A DNA stretch of 64,000 nucleotides from Sycon ciliatum (Eukaryota; Porifera; Calcarea; Leucosolenida; Sycettidae): NCBI RefSeq assembly GCF_964019385.1, contig NC_088655.1:10303988-10367987 (forward strand), given 5' to 3'. A model generated the notes under the pieces. The model had not been told where the DNA came from. It saw nothing but the letters and a program-made list of their open reading frames with translations, and did no database searches. Position numbers and translations under genes: made by a program. Below are positions 21,962 through 32,048 of the stretch, in pieces. Every line of letters starts with the position of its first letter. Position 1 is the stretch's first letter.

Positions 21962-22742
21962 CAGCCTGGTCCCATAGCTCAGTGGTTAGAGCATTGCTCA
22001 TGACAAGCAGGGTCCCAGGTTCGAGTCCTGGTGGGTCTGGCGTTTTTTCTCTTTTCAGGCAGTTCACTTCCCCGACTGATCCTTTGAATTTGAAGTTCTC
22101 CCAATCCTTTCCAATTTTAATCACTTTCTTTCACCTCTGGTAGTTTTCAGAAACTGACCGTGGTTGGTCCCCTGGGGGAGGGAAAAAGACCCAAGTGCCA
22201 TCAGTATGTGTGGCACGTGTTGTGAGCTGCCTTTGGAGTGAAAAACTTGTCAGCACCTTCTAGGTTCAGCCTGGTCCCATAGCTCAGTGGTTAGAGCATT
22301 GCTCATGACAAGCAGGGTCCCAGGCTCGAGTCCTGGTGGGTCTGGCGTTTTTTCTCTTTTCAGGCAGTTCACTTCCCCGACTGATCCTTTGAATTTGAAG
22401 TTCTCCCAATCCTTTCCAATTTTAATCACTTTCTTTCACCTCTGGTAGTTTTCAGAAACTGACCGTGGTTGGTCCCCTGGGGGAGGGAAAAAGACCCAAG
22501 TGCCATCAGTATGTGTGGCACGTGTTGTGAGCTGCCTTTGGAGTGAAAAACTTGTCAGCACCTTCTAGGTTCAGCCTGGTCCCATAGCTCAGTGGTTAGA
22601 GCATTGCTCATGACAAGCAGGGTCCCAGGCTCGAGTCCTGGTGGGTCTGGCGTTTTTTCTCTTTTCAGGCAGTTCACTTCCCCGACTGATCCTTTGAATT
22701 TGAAGTTCTCCCAATCCTTTCCAATAATAATAATAATAATAA
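21962..22742 (+). repeat. tandem array of a 305-bp tRNA-derived SINE unit
   Basis: Two and a half direct units. The heads start near 21965, 22270 and 22575, 305 bp apart. Each head has a perfect D-arm GCTC/GAGC, a T-arm CCAGG TTCGAGT CCTGG, box A and box B. The anticodon arm TTGCT/AGCAG has no U at loop position 33, so these are not working tRNAs. A TTTTTT terminator-like run follows each head. The last unit ends in (AATAAT)n. Together with the inverted copy to the left, the layout is inverted arm plus direct tandem. Confidence 0.8.
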
Positions 22743-23891
22743 GCATACCATTAAACAAGCGTGCGCTGAGCGAAAATCCAAAACACTTTCCACTATGCCG
22801 CTGCATGGGAGATATTGGAGCCGATTGGAGGAGAATCACCTAGATAAGGAGCTTACCTTCATGTGGTTGAAATCAAGGACACTGAAACCTTCAACTGAAG
22901 GCATGATTATGGCAGCACAAGACCAATCCCTCAAAACGAAAAATTACCAATACGCCATAATGAAGTCAATTGCTCGAACTGATGCCAATTGCAGGCTTTG
23001 CAAGGGCAGCTTAGAAACAATTGACCACATTGTCAGTGCCTGCCCAGTTCTTGCTCGGACCAGTTTCATCGAACGTCATAACCGGATAGTAAAGTATGTG
23101 CACTTCGAAATGTGTAGAGCACGAGATCTACCTACTGGTGCTTCACGATTCGACCACCAGCTCAAGGCATTGGTCAAAAGTGATCGGTATCGGCTCTATT
23201 GGGAGTATTCGGTCCCAACTGACCTGAAACTATCAGCAAACAGGCCCGATCTGCTCCTTGTTGATGACAAGGAGCGCATCGCCTACATTATAGACATCAG
23301 CGTTCCTGGTGAGAACAACATCAATAAGAAAATGGCTGAAAAGCGCTCGAAATATTATGATTTGAAGCGGGAGATTTCGAGGATTTGGTCCCTCACCCAG
23401 GTTGACGTGGTCCCTGTGGTTGTCGGTGCCCTGGGAGGCTTGGTGAGGGAGACTCCTCAATGCCTTCGGACTGTGCAGGGAGGAGACCTGGCTATTGTGC
23501 AACAGGAGGCTATACAAGGTTCGATTAAAATACTAAGAACTATCCTTAACATGTAGATGCACCTCTGCTGCGTTTGCATGTTCAATAGCTAAGAGACTTG
23601 AATAACGACTGATAAAGACTGATATTTCCTTTGTTACTCCCTTCATTGGTTGATGTATTTTGCCTGTCGCTGCAAATTCTTTATTATTGTTTTGATGTTG
23701 GAGTTCGGATTGAGTTTCTTTCCTTTCTTCCTCTTCCTTCAACTGTTTCTTGTCCCTTTGGTTTTTAGGTTTTATTTATTTATTTATTTTTGTTTGTTTT
23801 TTCACTTTCTTTTTGCTGTCCCACCCATGGAAATATTTCCCGGTGGGTCTGGCTTATCGCCTTCGAAAGAAGTGAATAAAGGAGAGATAAT
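22743..23891 (+). mobile_element. R4/Dong-like non-LTR retrotransposon, 5'-truncated
   Basis: Begins directly after an (AAT)n tract and ends in (ATA)n. It carries the C-terminal zinc finger and restriction-like endonuclease, then a 330-bp 3' UTR. A second copy of the same 3' end lies inverted at 33913-34711. Dong elements are known to insert into TAA repeats, consistent with TAA repeats on both sides here, though the 3' one could be the element's own tail. Confidence 0.75.
22795..23556 (+). pseudogene. C-terminal part of an R2/R4-type retrotransposon protein (zinc finger and restriction-like endonuclease)
   Basis: A 253-residue frame, open upstream to the element's truncation point at 22743, so the Met is not a true start. 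Near the N-terminus is the conserved PLHG-R-Y region and A-A-Q-D-Q. A CCHC finger follows (Cys 66, Cys 69, His 78, Cys 83). The restriction-like endonuclease has R-P-D (150-152) and a second acidic residue in I-I-D-I-S-V-P (Asp 167). These are hallmarks of site-specific non-LTR elements of the R2/R4/NeSL group. The RT domain is missing, so this copy cannot move by itself. No stop interrupts the remaining frame. Confidence 0.8.
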
Positions 23892-23904
23892 AATATGGAG
23901 TTTG

Positions 23905-24232
23905 AACAAACGGCGAGGAGACAACAATTTTATAACCGCAATCAGTAATACAAGCTGGATCGACATTTGTGTACACTGTATTCATGTATTGTAAAACTGT
24001 GGAGACCTTAATGTAGGTTTTCTTAGACGATGTTTAGACAATGGCGTATGTCCTAGCGGTGTACGAAGATTCCTGATGAGTGCTGTACGAAAACTTGTTT
24101 GAATCCCTTTTTTCTCTACACAATTTCTTCACATTTTCATCGTTTTATTGCACATTGTCTCCACAGTTTTACAATACATGAATACAGTGTACACAAATGT
24201 CGATCCAGCTTGTATTACTGATTGCGGTTATC
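23905..24232 (+). mobile_element. foldback element with 75-bp perfect inverted arms, a hammerhead ribozyme and 13-bp TSD
   Basis: Arms 23932-24006 and 24157-24231 are exact reverse complements. The direct repeat AATATGGAGTTTG (23892-23904 and 24233-24245) flanks the insertion. The loop holds a hammerhead ribozyme (24068-24105). TSD length and the inverted-arm plan resemble the intact PLE, so this may be a short non-autonomous PLE or retrozyme-like element. It sits at the 3' end of the R4/Dong-like copy. Confidence 0.7.
24068..24105 (+). ncRNA. hammerhead ribozyme in the foldback element
   Basis: Stem I GATTC (24068-24072) and GAATC (24101-24105) pair fully. CTGATGA is 24073-24079. Stem II is G-T/A-C with loop GCTGT. 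GAAA is 24089-24092. Stem III is AAC/GTT with loop TT. The cleavage triplet is TTT, ending at 24100. Stem II is short, so activity is uncertain. A related, mutated motif is present at about 35990-36026 (CTGAGGA and GAAG). Confidence 0.6.
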
Positions 24233-24538
24233 AATATGGAGTTTGTGAGACTTATGCACAGCAAAGAGGTGATAAAACAGCGCGAAGAAGAATAGAAACC
24301 TAACAAGCGTGACATGTAGTGCCAGGAGAATAGACAACCAATGGACATAACTAACGAGTTGTTGATGACTGACTTATCAGCCTATAAGTGTGAATTGGAT
24401 CTGCTTCTGTTTGCAGATGTTAGGTTTCTTTGTGTGAATACAAGGAGGAAGACTTCCTTCTGCCAGCGGAGAGGCCTCAACACAATAATGTGGAGCACTA
24501 TCACACACTCAAAAGGCACAGCGGAGGTTTACAAATTT

Positions 24539-24581
24539 GTCGCAACTCCGAGTTTCTCGCGGAATGCAATCACCAGGCGAC
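24539..24581 (-). ncRNA. hammerhead ribozyme remnant with one core change
   Basis: Minus strand: stem I GTCGC/GCGAC perfect, stem II TTGC/GCGA, GAAACTCGGAGTT intact, but the first core block reads CTGGTGA instead of CTGATGA. Loss of the core A predicts strongly reduced activity. Confidence 0.55.
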
Positions 24582-24965
24582 TTATGACATGTTCAGTGGG
24601 ACTTGGCCAATATAAAGCATAGTTTGCTGATAGCTAGTTAGTATTGGATTCAGCACAGAAAATATTTCCATGATGGCCGTGTGGATGGTTCGTGTGAATT
24701 ATATAGACACAGCTTTCAATACACAAGGCAGAACAACAGAGACCAATGAATTTCTCGTGACTCCGAGTTTGTCATCACAAACACTCATCGTCTGATGAAC
24801 ACGAAATTCGGAGTCACGAGAAAGTCATTGGTCTCTGTTGTTCCATCTTGTGTAGTAAGCTCTGCCCATGTTAGGGCATTGAGCACTATTTGCAGCAAGG
24901 ACCTCAGACACTTTATTTACAGCTTCCAGGATATATGCCAACAAACAATGGATCACTCGTAGTGT

Positions 24966-25010
24966 TTTGCTACTCTGAGTTTCATGCACTGTGTGCAATC
25001 ATCAGGCAAA
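24966..25010 (-). ncRNA. hammerhead ribozyme, well-formed
   Basis: Minus strand: stem I TTTGC/GCAAA perfect; CTGATGA; stem II TGCAC/GTGCA perfect with loop ACA; GAAA; minimal stem III ACTC/GAGT; cleavage triplet GTA. It shares the GAAACTC-GAGT block with the intact PLE but has a different, longer stem II. Cleavage is predicted at the 24971/24970 boundary. Confidence 0.75.
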
Positions 25011-25575
25011 CAATATTCAATGCAAACTGGTCACAGAATAATGGGAATATAATATTATGGTGGATACAGGCGGAAGCAAGTGTAAGGCTTAGCGGGACTG
25101 CTTGTGTGTAATCTTTGGGCCAACTTGCCGGTTGGGAATTGTGTGAAGCTGAGTGCTAGATGCCTATAGCATAGTGGAGGCAGTGTGTGCAATTTGTCAA
25201 GGCACTAGCTGTTGGATGCCTGTACTGCAGCAGAGCCAATTAATTAAGTCCGAGGAGTTACCGTTACATGTAGGTGCGATGGCAGCACTAGCGGCTAAGC
25301 CTCTTCGGTGGTGCGAGAATTCAGGCGTTGGGTGCTGGATGCCTGTACTACAGCAGAGCCAGTGAAGACTAGTGCAACCATCTAGACTAGTGAAACCATC
25401 GCACCCAGCTGTGACCCCTCAGACTTCACGGACTCAGACTGTAGTAGCACCTACACATACACAGATCATGCACAAACAAACACCACCACAGCTCATAAAA
25501 AGCAACTGATATGCGAATTCTTTGCTCCTTGTAGCAAAATATGCTACATTTGGTACTTTATGTGACCTTGAGTCT

Positions 25576-25732
25576 ATGACTACAACATAATGAACACATC
25601 AATGACAACGAGAAGAAGCGTTCCTGACACTTTCACGAGGATTAGCGCCAAACAACTCGTGAAATCCTCATGAAAAGTGTTAGGAATGCTTCTTCTCATT
25701 GATGTGTTCATTATGTTGTAGAGTGTAGTCAT
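25576..25732. repeat. foldback element
   Basis: ATGACTACAACATAATGAAC at the left is matched, with a small gap, by the complement at the right (GTTCATTATGTTGTAG then GTAGTCAT). Pairing continues inwards through AGAAGAAGC/GCTTCTTCT and CACTTT/AAAAGTG. No coding capacity. Confidence 0.6.
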
Positions 25733-26344
25733 TTCTTCACTTTCACCCTGTTGTTGACCTTTTGAGCTGAATTTTATTTTTTCCACACGTATAGCGTGAG
25801 GTTCTCAATCTATGCTTTTGCTGTAGCTCTATAAGTTGCTGTATTTGACACTTTCCATTATTCCCTGTATTTACCCATGATGAGAAGGGAACGAAAACGT
25901 TCGGTTACTAAAATAATTGGCTTACTTGACTGCGTGGATTGCGTCGATGCTGACACCTTTTCTTTCGAAATTGGATACGCCTCCAATGTTTTCCTTATTT
26001 TATATATTTATTTATTTCACCTTCCCGTCGCCAGGGAATAACGTTATAGGCCAATATGGAGGGGGGGGGGGGGCGATAGCTCTCCGTTGGGACTGTAGCT
26101 TGTGCTCGTTTTCGTTGCGCTTGCCTTCCCCTCTTTGGTCTTTCCATAACCTTGAACCTTCCAAGTTGGAAGGCTGTCGGTTAGCGCTACGGAGATGTGT
26201 TGAAGCTAGGTGTCAGGACGTCGAATGTCTCAGTACTCTGTCAGTTTTGTGCCTAGTTGTTGCACTTTCTGACTGTATATAGTATCTAGTTACAGTGGTG
26301 GAGAGTTACTCTTAACTCGTTTCCATATGTCCTTTTCCTTTCTA
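25733..26344. other. unassigned sequence
   Basis: No gene recognised. A hammerhead-like ATGATGA with GAAAACGTTC near 25876-25910 lacks the first two core bases. A G-run lies near 26060-26073. Confidence 0.35.
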
Positions 26345-27244
26345 CTACTATTATTATTCTTTATTTCCACGATGGCCCATGGCCAATAAGGAAGATAATT
26401 GTGATTCAAATCAGTCCAGAATCATATAAAATCAGTCTGGCAAGTAAGGAAGGCAACACATTGCAGAGGATGGGGTTACGATGGGGTACAGTGTGAGCTA
26501 CTACAGGAGCATATGAATGATAGAATGAGGCTAGACGCCATGGATTTAAACGCATGCTTGCTATTTGTTTCACGCAGATCGGGGGTAGTTGGTTGAAACT
26601 GTGAAGGGACAGGTTGATGGGCGAGTTGGTGTGACGGTATGTGTGTGATGTTCTCAATGTGTATGTTCTCATGTGTTGTAGTGCATATGGCTGCTCTGTA
26701 TTATTGGCCGTGCAAGGTGAGGCTGTTGCAGGTGAAGGGGAGCGCGGTCGCGAATATACATGTACTTGATGTTGGTTGTGGGCAGGAGTGACCTGTGGTG
26801 TTGGATAACACGAGACTTCCGTACTCTATAACCTGGCGAATGTAGGCGGTGGAGATTACGAGCAGACTGGGGCGTTAAGTTGGCCTTGTGTTTTACGAAG
26901 TTGGTGAAGGAGTTTTTTTGGATTTGTTCATTATGTGCGTGATATGTGAGTTCCATTGGAGGTTGTTTTGTAGTATGATTCCAAGGTGACGGTGTTCGTT
27001 GACTTGCTTTAGGGGTGTGTCGTTAAGAGTGATGTTGAGTTGGTGGTTTGGTGAGAACGACAAGGTAATGGTCTTTGTGGCATTGACGACGAGGTGTCAT
27101 CTGTGCAACCAGGCTGCGGCAGCTGAAACGGCCGACTGCAGGGACAACTCCGAAGTCAAACGGCTCTGGTGTGTTGCGATGAGCGCCGTGTCATATGCAA
27201 ATTGGCTGCACTTTTTGTTCGAGTTGGTGCAGGCAGAGGGCAGG

Positions 27245-28463
27245 TCAATCATGGTCAATGGTGTAGATCAAGAACAGCAGGGGGCCTAGAACGGATCCTT
27301 GGTGCACCCCTGCTGGTATGGCTTGCCACTCACTGAAGGCATCGCCGACACAAACACGTTGACGGCAATGAGTGAGGTAGTTGACCATCCATTTCAGGGC
27401 TGTATCCTTCAGGCTGAGGTGTTCCAGCTTCTTGAGGTGACCGGCGTGCCAGAATCTGTCGAAAGCTTTCGAGAGATCAAAAAAGCAAGCTGTAACGGAA
27501 AGACCTTTATCTCGGCTCTCGGAAACCTCATGCACGAGTCTGGTGAGCTGGAGTTGGTGCTATCATTGGCACAAAAACCGGATTGGTCCACTGGGAGGAA
27601 GGGTGTGACGTGCTTGTAGAGTCGCTTGTGGACGATCCTCTCCTGCACTTTACTGATAACGCTGAGAAGTGATATGGGCCTGTAGTTTGTTACCAATGAC
27701 CGTTCGGTTTTCTTGTATAGTGGACTCACAGTGGCATCACGCCAGTCCTGTGGTTGTTCACCTCTCCGAAATGACTCAGTGAAAAGTCGGGAGAGTGACG
27801 GCAGCTCACGCGCGTGGTATTGAGGAGTCTTGTTGGGATGTCGTCAAATCCGGCGGCTTTGCAAGGGTTAAGTCCTCCCAGGAGCTGTTCCACCTCGGCG
27901 GGTATGGCGGTGAGTTCGGCAAGCTCTCTCTCGCCGGATGTTGGTAGAAGGATGTCGGGGACTGGCTCGTTATTAACTGAGACGGGCTTCTTGCTTTCCG
28001 AAATGAAGAAGCTGTGGAATGCTTCTGCCTCCTCTAAGTTCGATGTGAGCTTCCTGCCATCATGGGTCAAAGTTGGCATTTCCTTTCTTGGTGAAATTCG
28101 AAGGCTCTTCATAAGCTTGTAAAGGTTTGGGCGGTTTGCATGGCTTTGGTCACTGTGGTGGTCGGCATTGGCTGATTTATGGACAAAGTTGGACTTGGCA
28201 CTACGGAGAAGAGTTGTTGTCTTGTTTCGCTGAGTTGTGAACTGATCACAGTCTTCAGCCGTCCGTGTCCGGAGGTATTTCCTGTATAACCTGAGCTTTG
28301 TATGGATATTGTTTAGCAGATCAGGTGTGCGTTTTTGAGACATTGCAGATGATCTAGTCAACCGGATTTGAGTACAGAACTGGTGTGCGGTGCGAAGTAG
28401 AGTGTCACGCCAGAGCGACCGCAGTTCGTTCAGCGAATGTGACCACAGATCATTTGAAATCAA
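27245..28463 (-). pseudogene. LINE reverse transcriptase, broken
   Basis: Three overlapping frames cover the N-terminal RT extension (27726-28463, with C-K-A-A-G-F-D-D-I-P), the fingers (27409-27729) and the palm (27245-27535). The catalytic region lies beyond, near 27195, as Q-F-A-Y-D-T-A-L. Frames change at least twice, so no full-length protein can be made. Confidence 0.85.
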
Positions 28464-28784
28464 TGTCGGGTGGCAGGAGTTGAGTATACGCTAGCGCTTC
28501 TCTCAGGGCGCCAACGTTCTCTGAATTCCAGTTCCAAGTCAAAGGTGGCAGGTTACGTCCGCCACGTTCATCTGCAGGTGGCTTCATGGAGATAGTTCCC
28601 TGGATTGCGAGATGATTTGAACACCCAAACGGTGCTCTCGAAGAAGGTGTGACCTCCTCCGAGGGGGATTGGAAATGACTAGATCGAGGCACGAATTTAG
28701 ATAGCCTCGGCAGATGTGGGTGGCAAAGTTTACATGCTGATGGAAACCATGGGCATCGATAAGATAGCCAAGTGCGTCACCAGC

Positions 28785-29165
28785 TCTGTCTGTTTGTTTG
28801 TTTGAAGTTTCATTTTACATCGCAAACCAAACGGGCATTGATGCCCAATATTATGATGGCGATAGAATAAAAAGTGTGGCTCGATAAAGCTGTACTTGAG
28901 AAAATGAGAAAACAGTCAATAGGAAGTATACGTACCGGTAATTACAAGTCAAGTTGGAACAGAATTAACAATCAGAGAGAAATAGGAAGATGAGGACCTA
29001 TGCCAGAGGGAGGTACTATTCGGCCATATTTACCGTAGAAAAACACTTTCAGCAATCTTCTAAACGGGGTTGGACGACGAGTGGACGTGAGCTCCTGTGG
29101 CAGGGTGTTCCAAAGCTTCACGGCGGAAACCGATGGTCGGCTGTCGCCAGATGTTCGTGTGACAT
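28785..29165 (-). mobile_element. nested, 5'-truncated LINE 3' end
   Basis: Minus strand: S-V-S-A-V-K-L-W-N-T-L-P then a short basic C-terminus, a 3' UTR, and a (CAAA)n tail at 28785-28804. K-L-W-N-x-L-P is the usual C-terminal motif of CR1/L2-type ORF2. It interrupts the endonuclease of the older LINE: G-D-L-N-S-K-N-S-S-W lies on one side and the L-I-D-A-H-G-F region on the other. Confidence 0.75.
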
Positions 29166-30796
29166 CAGAATCCAACCAGGAGCTGTTTTTGGAATTTAGG
29201 TCGCCAAGGAGGATGAATGGCGCCGTGGTGTTACATTTCCCAAGACACAATTCAAGTTCGCAGCAGAATAAATTCGGATCAGAGTTTGGGTGGTCCCACG
29301 GTGACCGTGCGATCTGAGAGTGTAAGCTCTATCCATAGTGACTGGAAGCTTGTCATGACGACTGTTGTTAGGTGTTTGCGGCAGGTAGGGGCATGTATGT
29401 ATAAAGCAACACCTCCACCCATCGTTTCTGTTCTGTCCTGTCTATAGAGGGTGTAATCTGAAATGTCGTAGAATGAGTCTGGCTCCATGGGATTTGCCCA
29501 TGTTTCGCAGGCAGCAATTAGCGTGGGCGTGATGCATTATGCTGGTGGGTATGAGCTCGTCCATTTTGTTGCACAAGCTCCTAGCATTGAATGTTTAAAA
29601 AAACTCATTCCTAGGAAAATTAGGTAAAGAAAATACAACATGCTGGAGCCGAAAGAATACATAGGACAAAAATAGGACAAAAATATAATATTATGCACAA
29701 AGGCGAAAATGGTGTAGGTGCGGGGATATTACAGTACAACACGTTCCGTTCTGTATGTGTGGATATCTTGCACTTACCTAGGACTGTCTGGGTTCGCCTT
29801 TTTCAACTTCTTCTTGTTTCTGGGTGCATTGGCAGTGACCCCGCGAGGTATTTCAGGTGTTACACTGCTTCGAGGGCTTCGAGGGCGTTTGGAGCTACTC
29901 ACTTGAAAACCGTCTGAGTCCGTGTGTCAGAGTCGCTGCCAGACTTGGTGAGCTGGCCTTGTGAAATTGACTGTGCGAGGTCACCACTTTTGCCTTAGCT
30001 GGCAGGTGGAGCTGTGTTAGCGAATCTTGTTGCTGGTTGAACGGTCTGGGCGGTGATTTGTTGAAGTCAGGTAATGGGAGTTCCTCAGATTCTGATGACC
30101 AAGCTGATGCAGCCTGATGGTCATCCATTCGTTCTGTTGTGCCTCCCTGTTGTGTGTTAGCAGATATTTTGGAAGCACAGGGTTGGGATTTCATTGCCGT
30201 TTCCTGAGCCGAAGTGCCAGTGGCTGACTGGTGCTGAGTGAGCTCAGGCGAGCCCACGTGTTTTTCAGGTGCATGGGGACTTAGAAGTGAGAGTAGGCAC
30301 TCCCTGCAAGGCACTAGAGTAGGTGGATGTGCTCTGTGCAGATGTGTGCGTAACAGTTGAGTTAGTGGTCCTTTTTTATTTTTTACTACTGACACAGCCC
30401 TACTGGAAAACAGGTGGAGAACAAAAAGAAACGAGGAAAAGGACAAAACATAAGGGATGTAGGGACGACGTGCTGATGTTGTGGGATCAACTCAACCGAC
30501 CAGAGGTCTCGCCGTCAGCGTTGCAACTAGGCATCGAAAAATGGGTGTGTGTGTGTGGGGGGGGGGGGGGGTGCAAAAGAACAACTGCAAACCAAACAGA
30601 AGCTAGAGAATACACACAAAATAATAACTTGGTGTTCCTCCACCAATGCGCGCGTACTATAACTATTTATCGCTGTTCACACTTTACCAATATAGCAGCT
30701 TGCATAATATTATACCATCGTTATGTGGAAAACGTGCACTTGCGCCATTTCTGGTATAAGACTGATCATTCCTTTACACATTATCATCAGTATCAT

Positions 30797-30842
30797 CCTC
30801 TACTGATGAGCTCCGGCAGGGAGCGAAACAGCTGTCTAGAGG
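30797..30842 (+). ncRNA. canonical hammerhead ribozyme
   Basis: Stem I CCTCTA (30797-30802) pairs perfectly with TAGAGG (30837-30842). CTGATGA is 30803-30809. Stem II GCTCC/GGAGC (30810-30814 and 30820-30824) pairs perfectly around GGCAG. GAAA is 30825-30828. Stem III ACAG/CTGT is short or used in dimers. Cleavage follows GTC at 30836. Every core base matches the consensus. It lies in an interval (about 30450-31130) that interrupts the LINE's ORF1 and runs opposite to that LINE, so it likely belongs to a separate inserted element. Confidence 0.85.
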
Positions 30843-31131
30843 CGTGGAACAATATTCTCTCAACGGACGTGTCCTTGCTGGTGTCTGTATGGTTCGGCTG
30901 AGAGCGCGTGGTTGTGATGAGTTGGGAATAATTTGGAAATACGGCCGAAAGCTCTGTCGCAATATTTAGTTCTGAAACAAACAAACAAATAATAATTTAA
31001 ATTATAACTAAACCGGGTAGAAAACCAAGAAATCATAACAAACAAAACAAAGCAATAATAAAAGGTAAATGAAGTCCAATATCATCAGTATAGCCGAACC
31101 GAGGAACATGACCCGTGCCACAATCAAGAGT

Positions 31132-31365
31132 TCATCCGTAGAAGTCGGTAGCCATCAGCCAGTGTTGGTGCGTGAGGTACTTATGGACATCTTCTTTGAA
31201 CGTGTGGAGCCGCTTTCTGCACGATGTTTGTGCGAGTTCTACCTCGCGCTGTTCCAGCTTCGGACAGTTTCTCGCAAGATGGGTTGTAGAGTCGCATACT
31301 CTACAAGTGGGAGGTTGTCCCTCGTAAAAAACTCGAAATGTGCTCTTGCCGTCGCTGGTACGCAC
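31132..31365 (-). pseudogene. LINE ORF1 zinc-knuckle fragment
   Basis: The frame contains F-R-V-F-Y-E-G-Q followed by C-R-V-C-D-S-T-T-H-L-A-R-N-C, a CCHC knuckle typical of LINE ORF1 nucleic-acid chaperones. The rest of ORF1 is missing or scrambled downstream. Confidence 0.7.
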
Positions 31366-31868
31366 AAAGCTCGGTATGTTATTATTGTTGTCCCCTGTTC
31401 GCTATTCTCGTGATAGTTTCACACTACATGCATGTTTGTCCTTTTTGGCCTTCTGACTTCTCTCCTTTGATGTCACCTCGTGTGTTGCCTATCGCTTTAA
31501 TGCTCAATTTTTTTCGTTCCTTTCGCGCCCTTTATGTCCCATAATTATACTTCAAGTAAGTGCCGTCGCTCAATGTCGTGCAATGTTATCGTATGAGCTG
31601 ATTGTTTAGTAACTGGTGGTGTTAGTGGACAGTATAACATGTCTGGTAATGACTTGGTCCTTTTCTTTCCTATAAATGTGTCCTTAGCTCTCCGTCCGAG
31701 TCCATTCTAATTATAAGACTGTTTGCCTCGGTGTTCTGCCCATTGTTACGCAAAAAAAACACAGTAATCTTTTAAAAATGACGTGGCTTTGTAGTGTGCA
31801 CTGGATTGACAAGCCCTTTGGTGTACTTCACGTGGACGACTCTCCTCACCTATCTTCCTGTACATGTA

Positions 31869-32048
31869 CAGTGAAGCCTGGTTTAAGCGACCACCACACG
31901 GTGCAAGCAAAAGCGGTCGTTAAAGGCAGGTGGTCTTTAGAACCAGGTCCCACAGTGTCTGTGTAGAACTGTCGGTGCATGCATGGAAAAAGGGTCGTTA
32001 AGAGCAGGTGGTCGCTAAACCCTGAGGTCGCCTACACAGGTTTTACTG
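31869..32048. mobile_element. pogo/Tigger-like MITE, 180 bp, TA TSD
   Basis: Starts CAGTGAAGCCTGGTTTAAGC and ends with ACAGGTTTTACTG, with TA on both sides. Internal GCGACCACC and GGTGGTCGC form further inverted pairs. Related to the element at 49405-49595. Confidence 0.7.

Larger units (their letters stand above)
24246..25575. other. cluster of old PLE termini with several hammerhead cores
   Basis: Besides the cores listed separately, 24740-24850 is a palindrome of two PLE terminus fragments: GAATTTCTCGTGACTCCGAG against GAAATTCGGAGTCACGAGAA. It has a CTGATGA at 24792 but lacks stem II. GAGCACTATTTGCAGC near 24889 echoes the GAGCACTCTTGCAGAAC of the intact PLE 5' end. A short duplication (ATGCCTGTACTGCAGCAGAG and its variant) lies at 25210-25370. 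No protein gene recognised. Confidence 0.5.
26345..31380 (-). mobile_element. long decayed CR1/L2-like LINE
   Basis: A minus-strand LINE of the Jockey group. From its 5' side: an ORF1 zinc knuckle (31132-31365, C-x2-C-x4-H-x4-C); an ORF1-like interval broken by other sequence; an apurinic-type endonuclease (about 29590-28600, with F-N-A-R-S-L, E-T-W, G-G-G-V-A-L-Y-I and G-D-L-N); an RT (about 28460-26965, with N-Y-R-P-I-S-L-L, F-F-D-L-S-K-A-F-D and G-S-V-L-G-P-L-L-F); and a 3' UTR with an (AAT)n tail. Several frameshifts and stops are present. The RT active site reads F-A-Y-D where F-A-D-D is expected. It is dead. The endonuclease is split by a nested LINE at 28785-29165. Confidence 0.85.

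Noticed and set aside
21965..22650. Functional tRNA genes with CAT or TGA anticodon
   Set aside because: The D and T arms fold, but the anticodon loop lacks the invariant U33 and the acceptor stem has a mismatch. The repeated 305-bp context indicates a SINE.
25876..25912. Hammerhead ribozyme
   Set aside because: The core reads ATGATGA instead of CTGATGA and stem I is only a few pairs.
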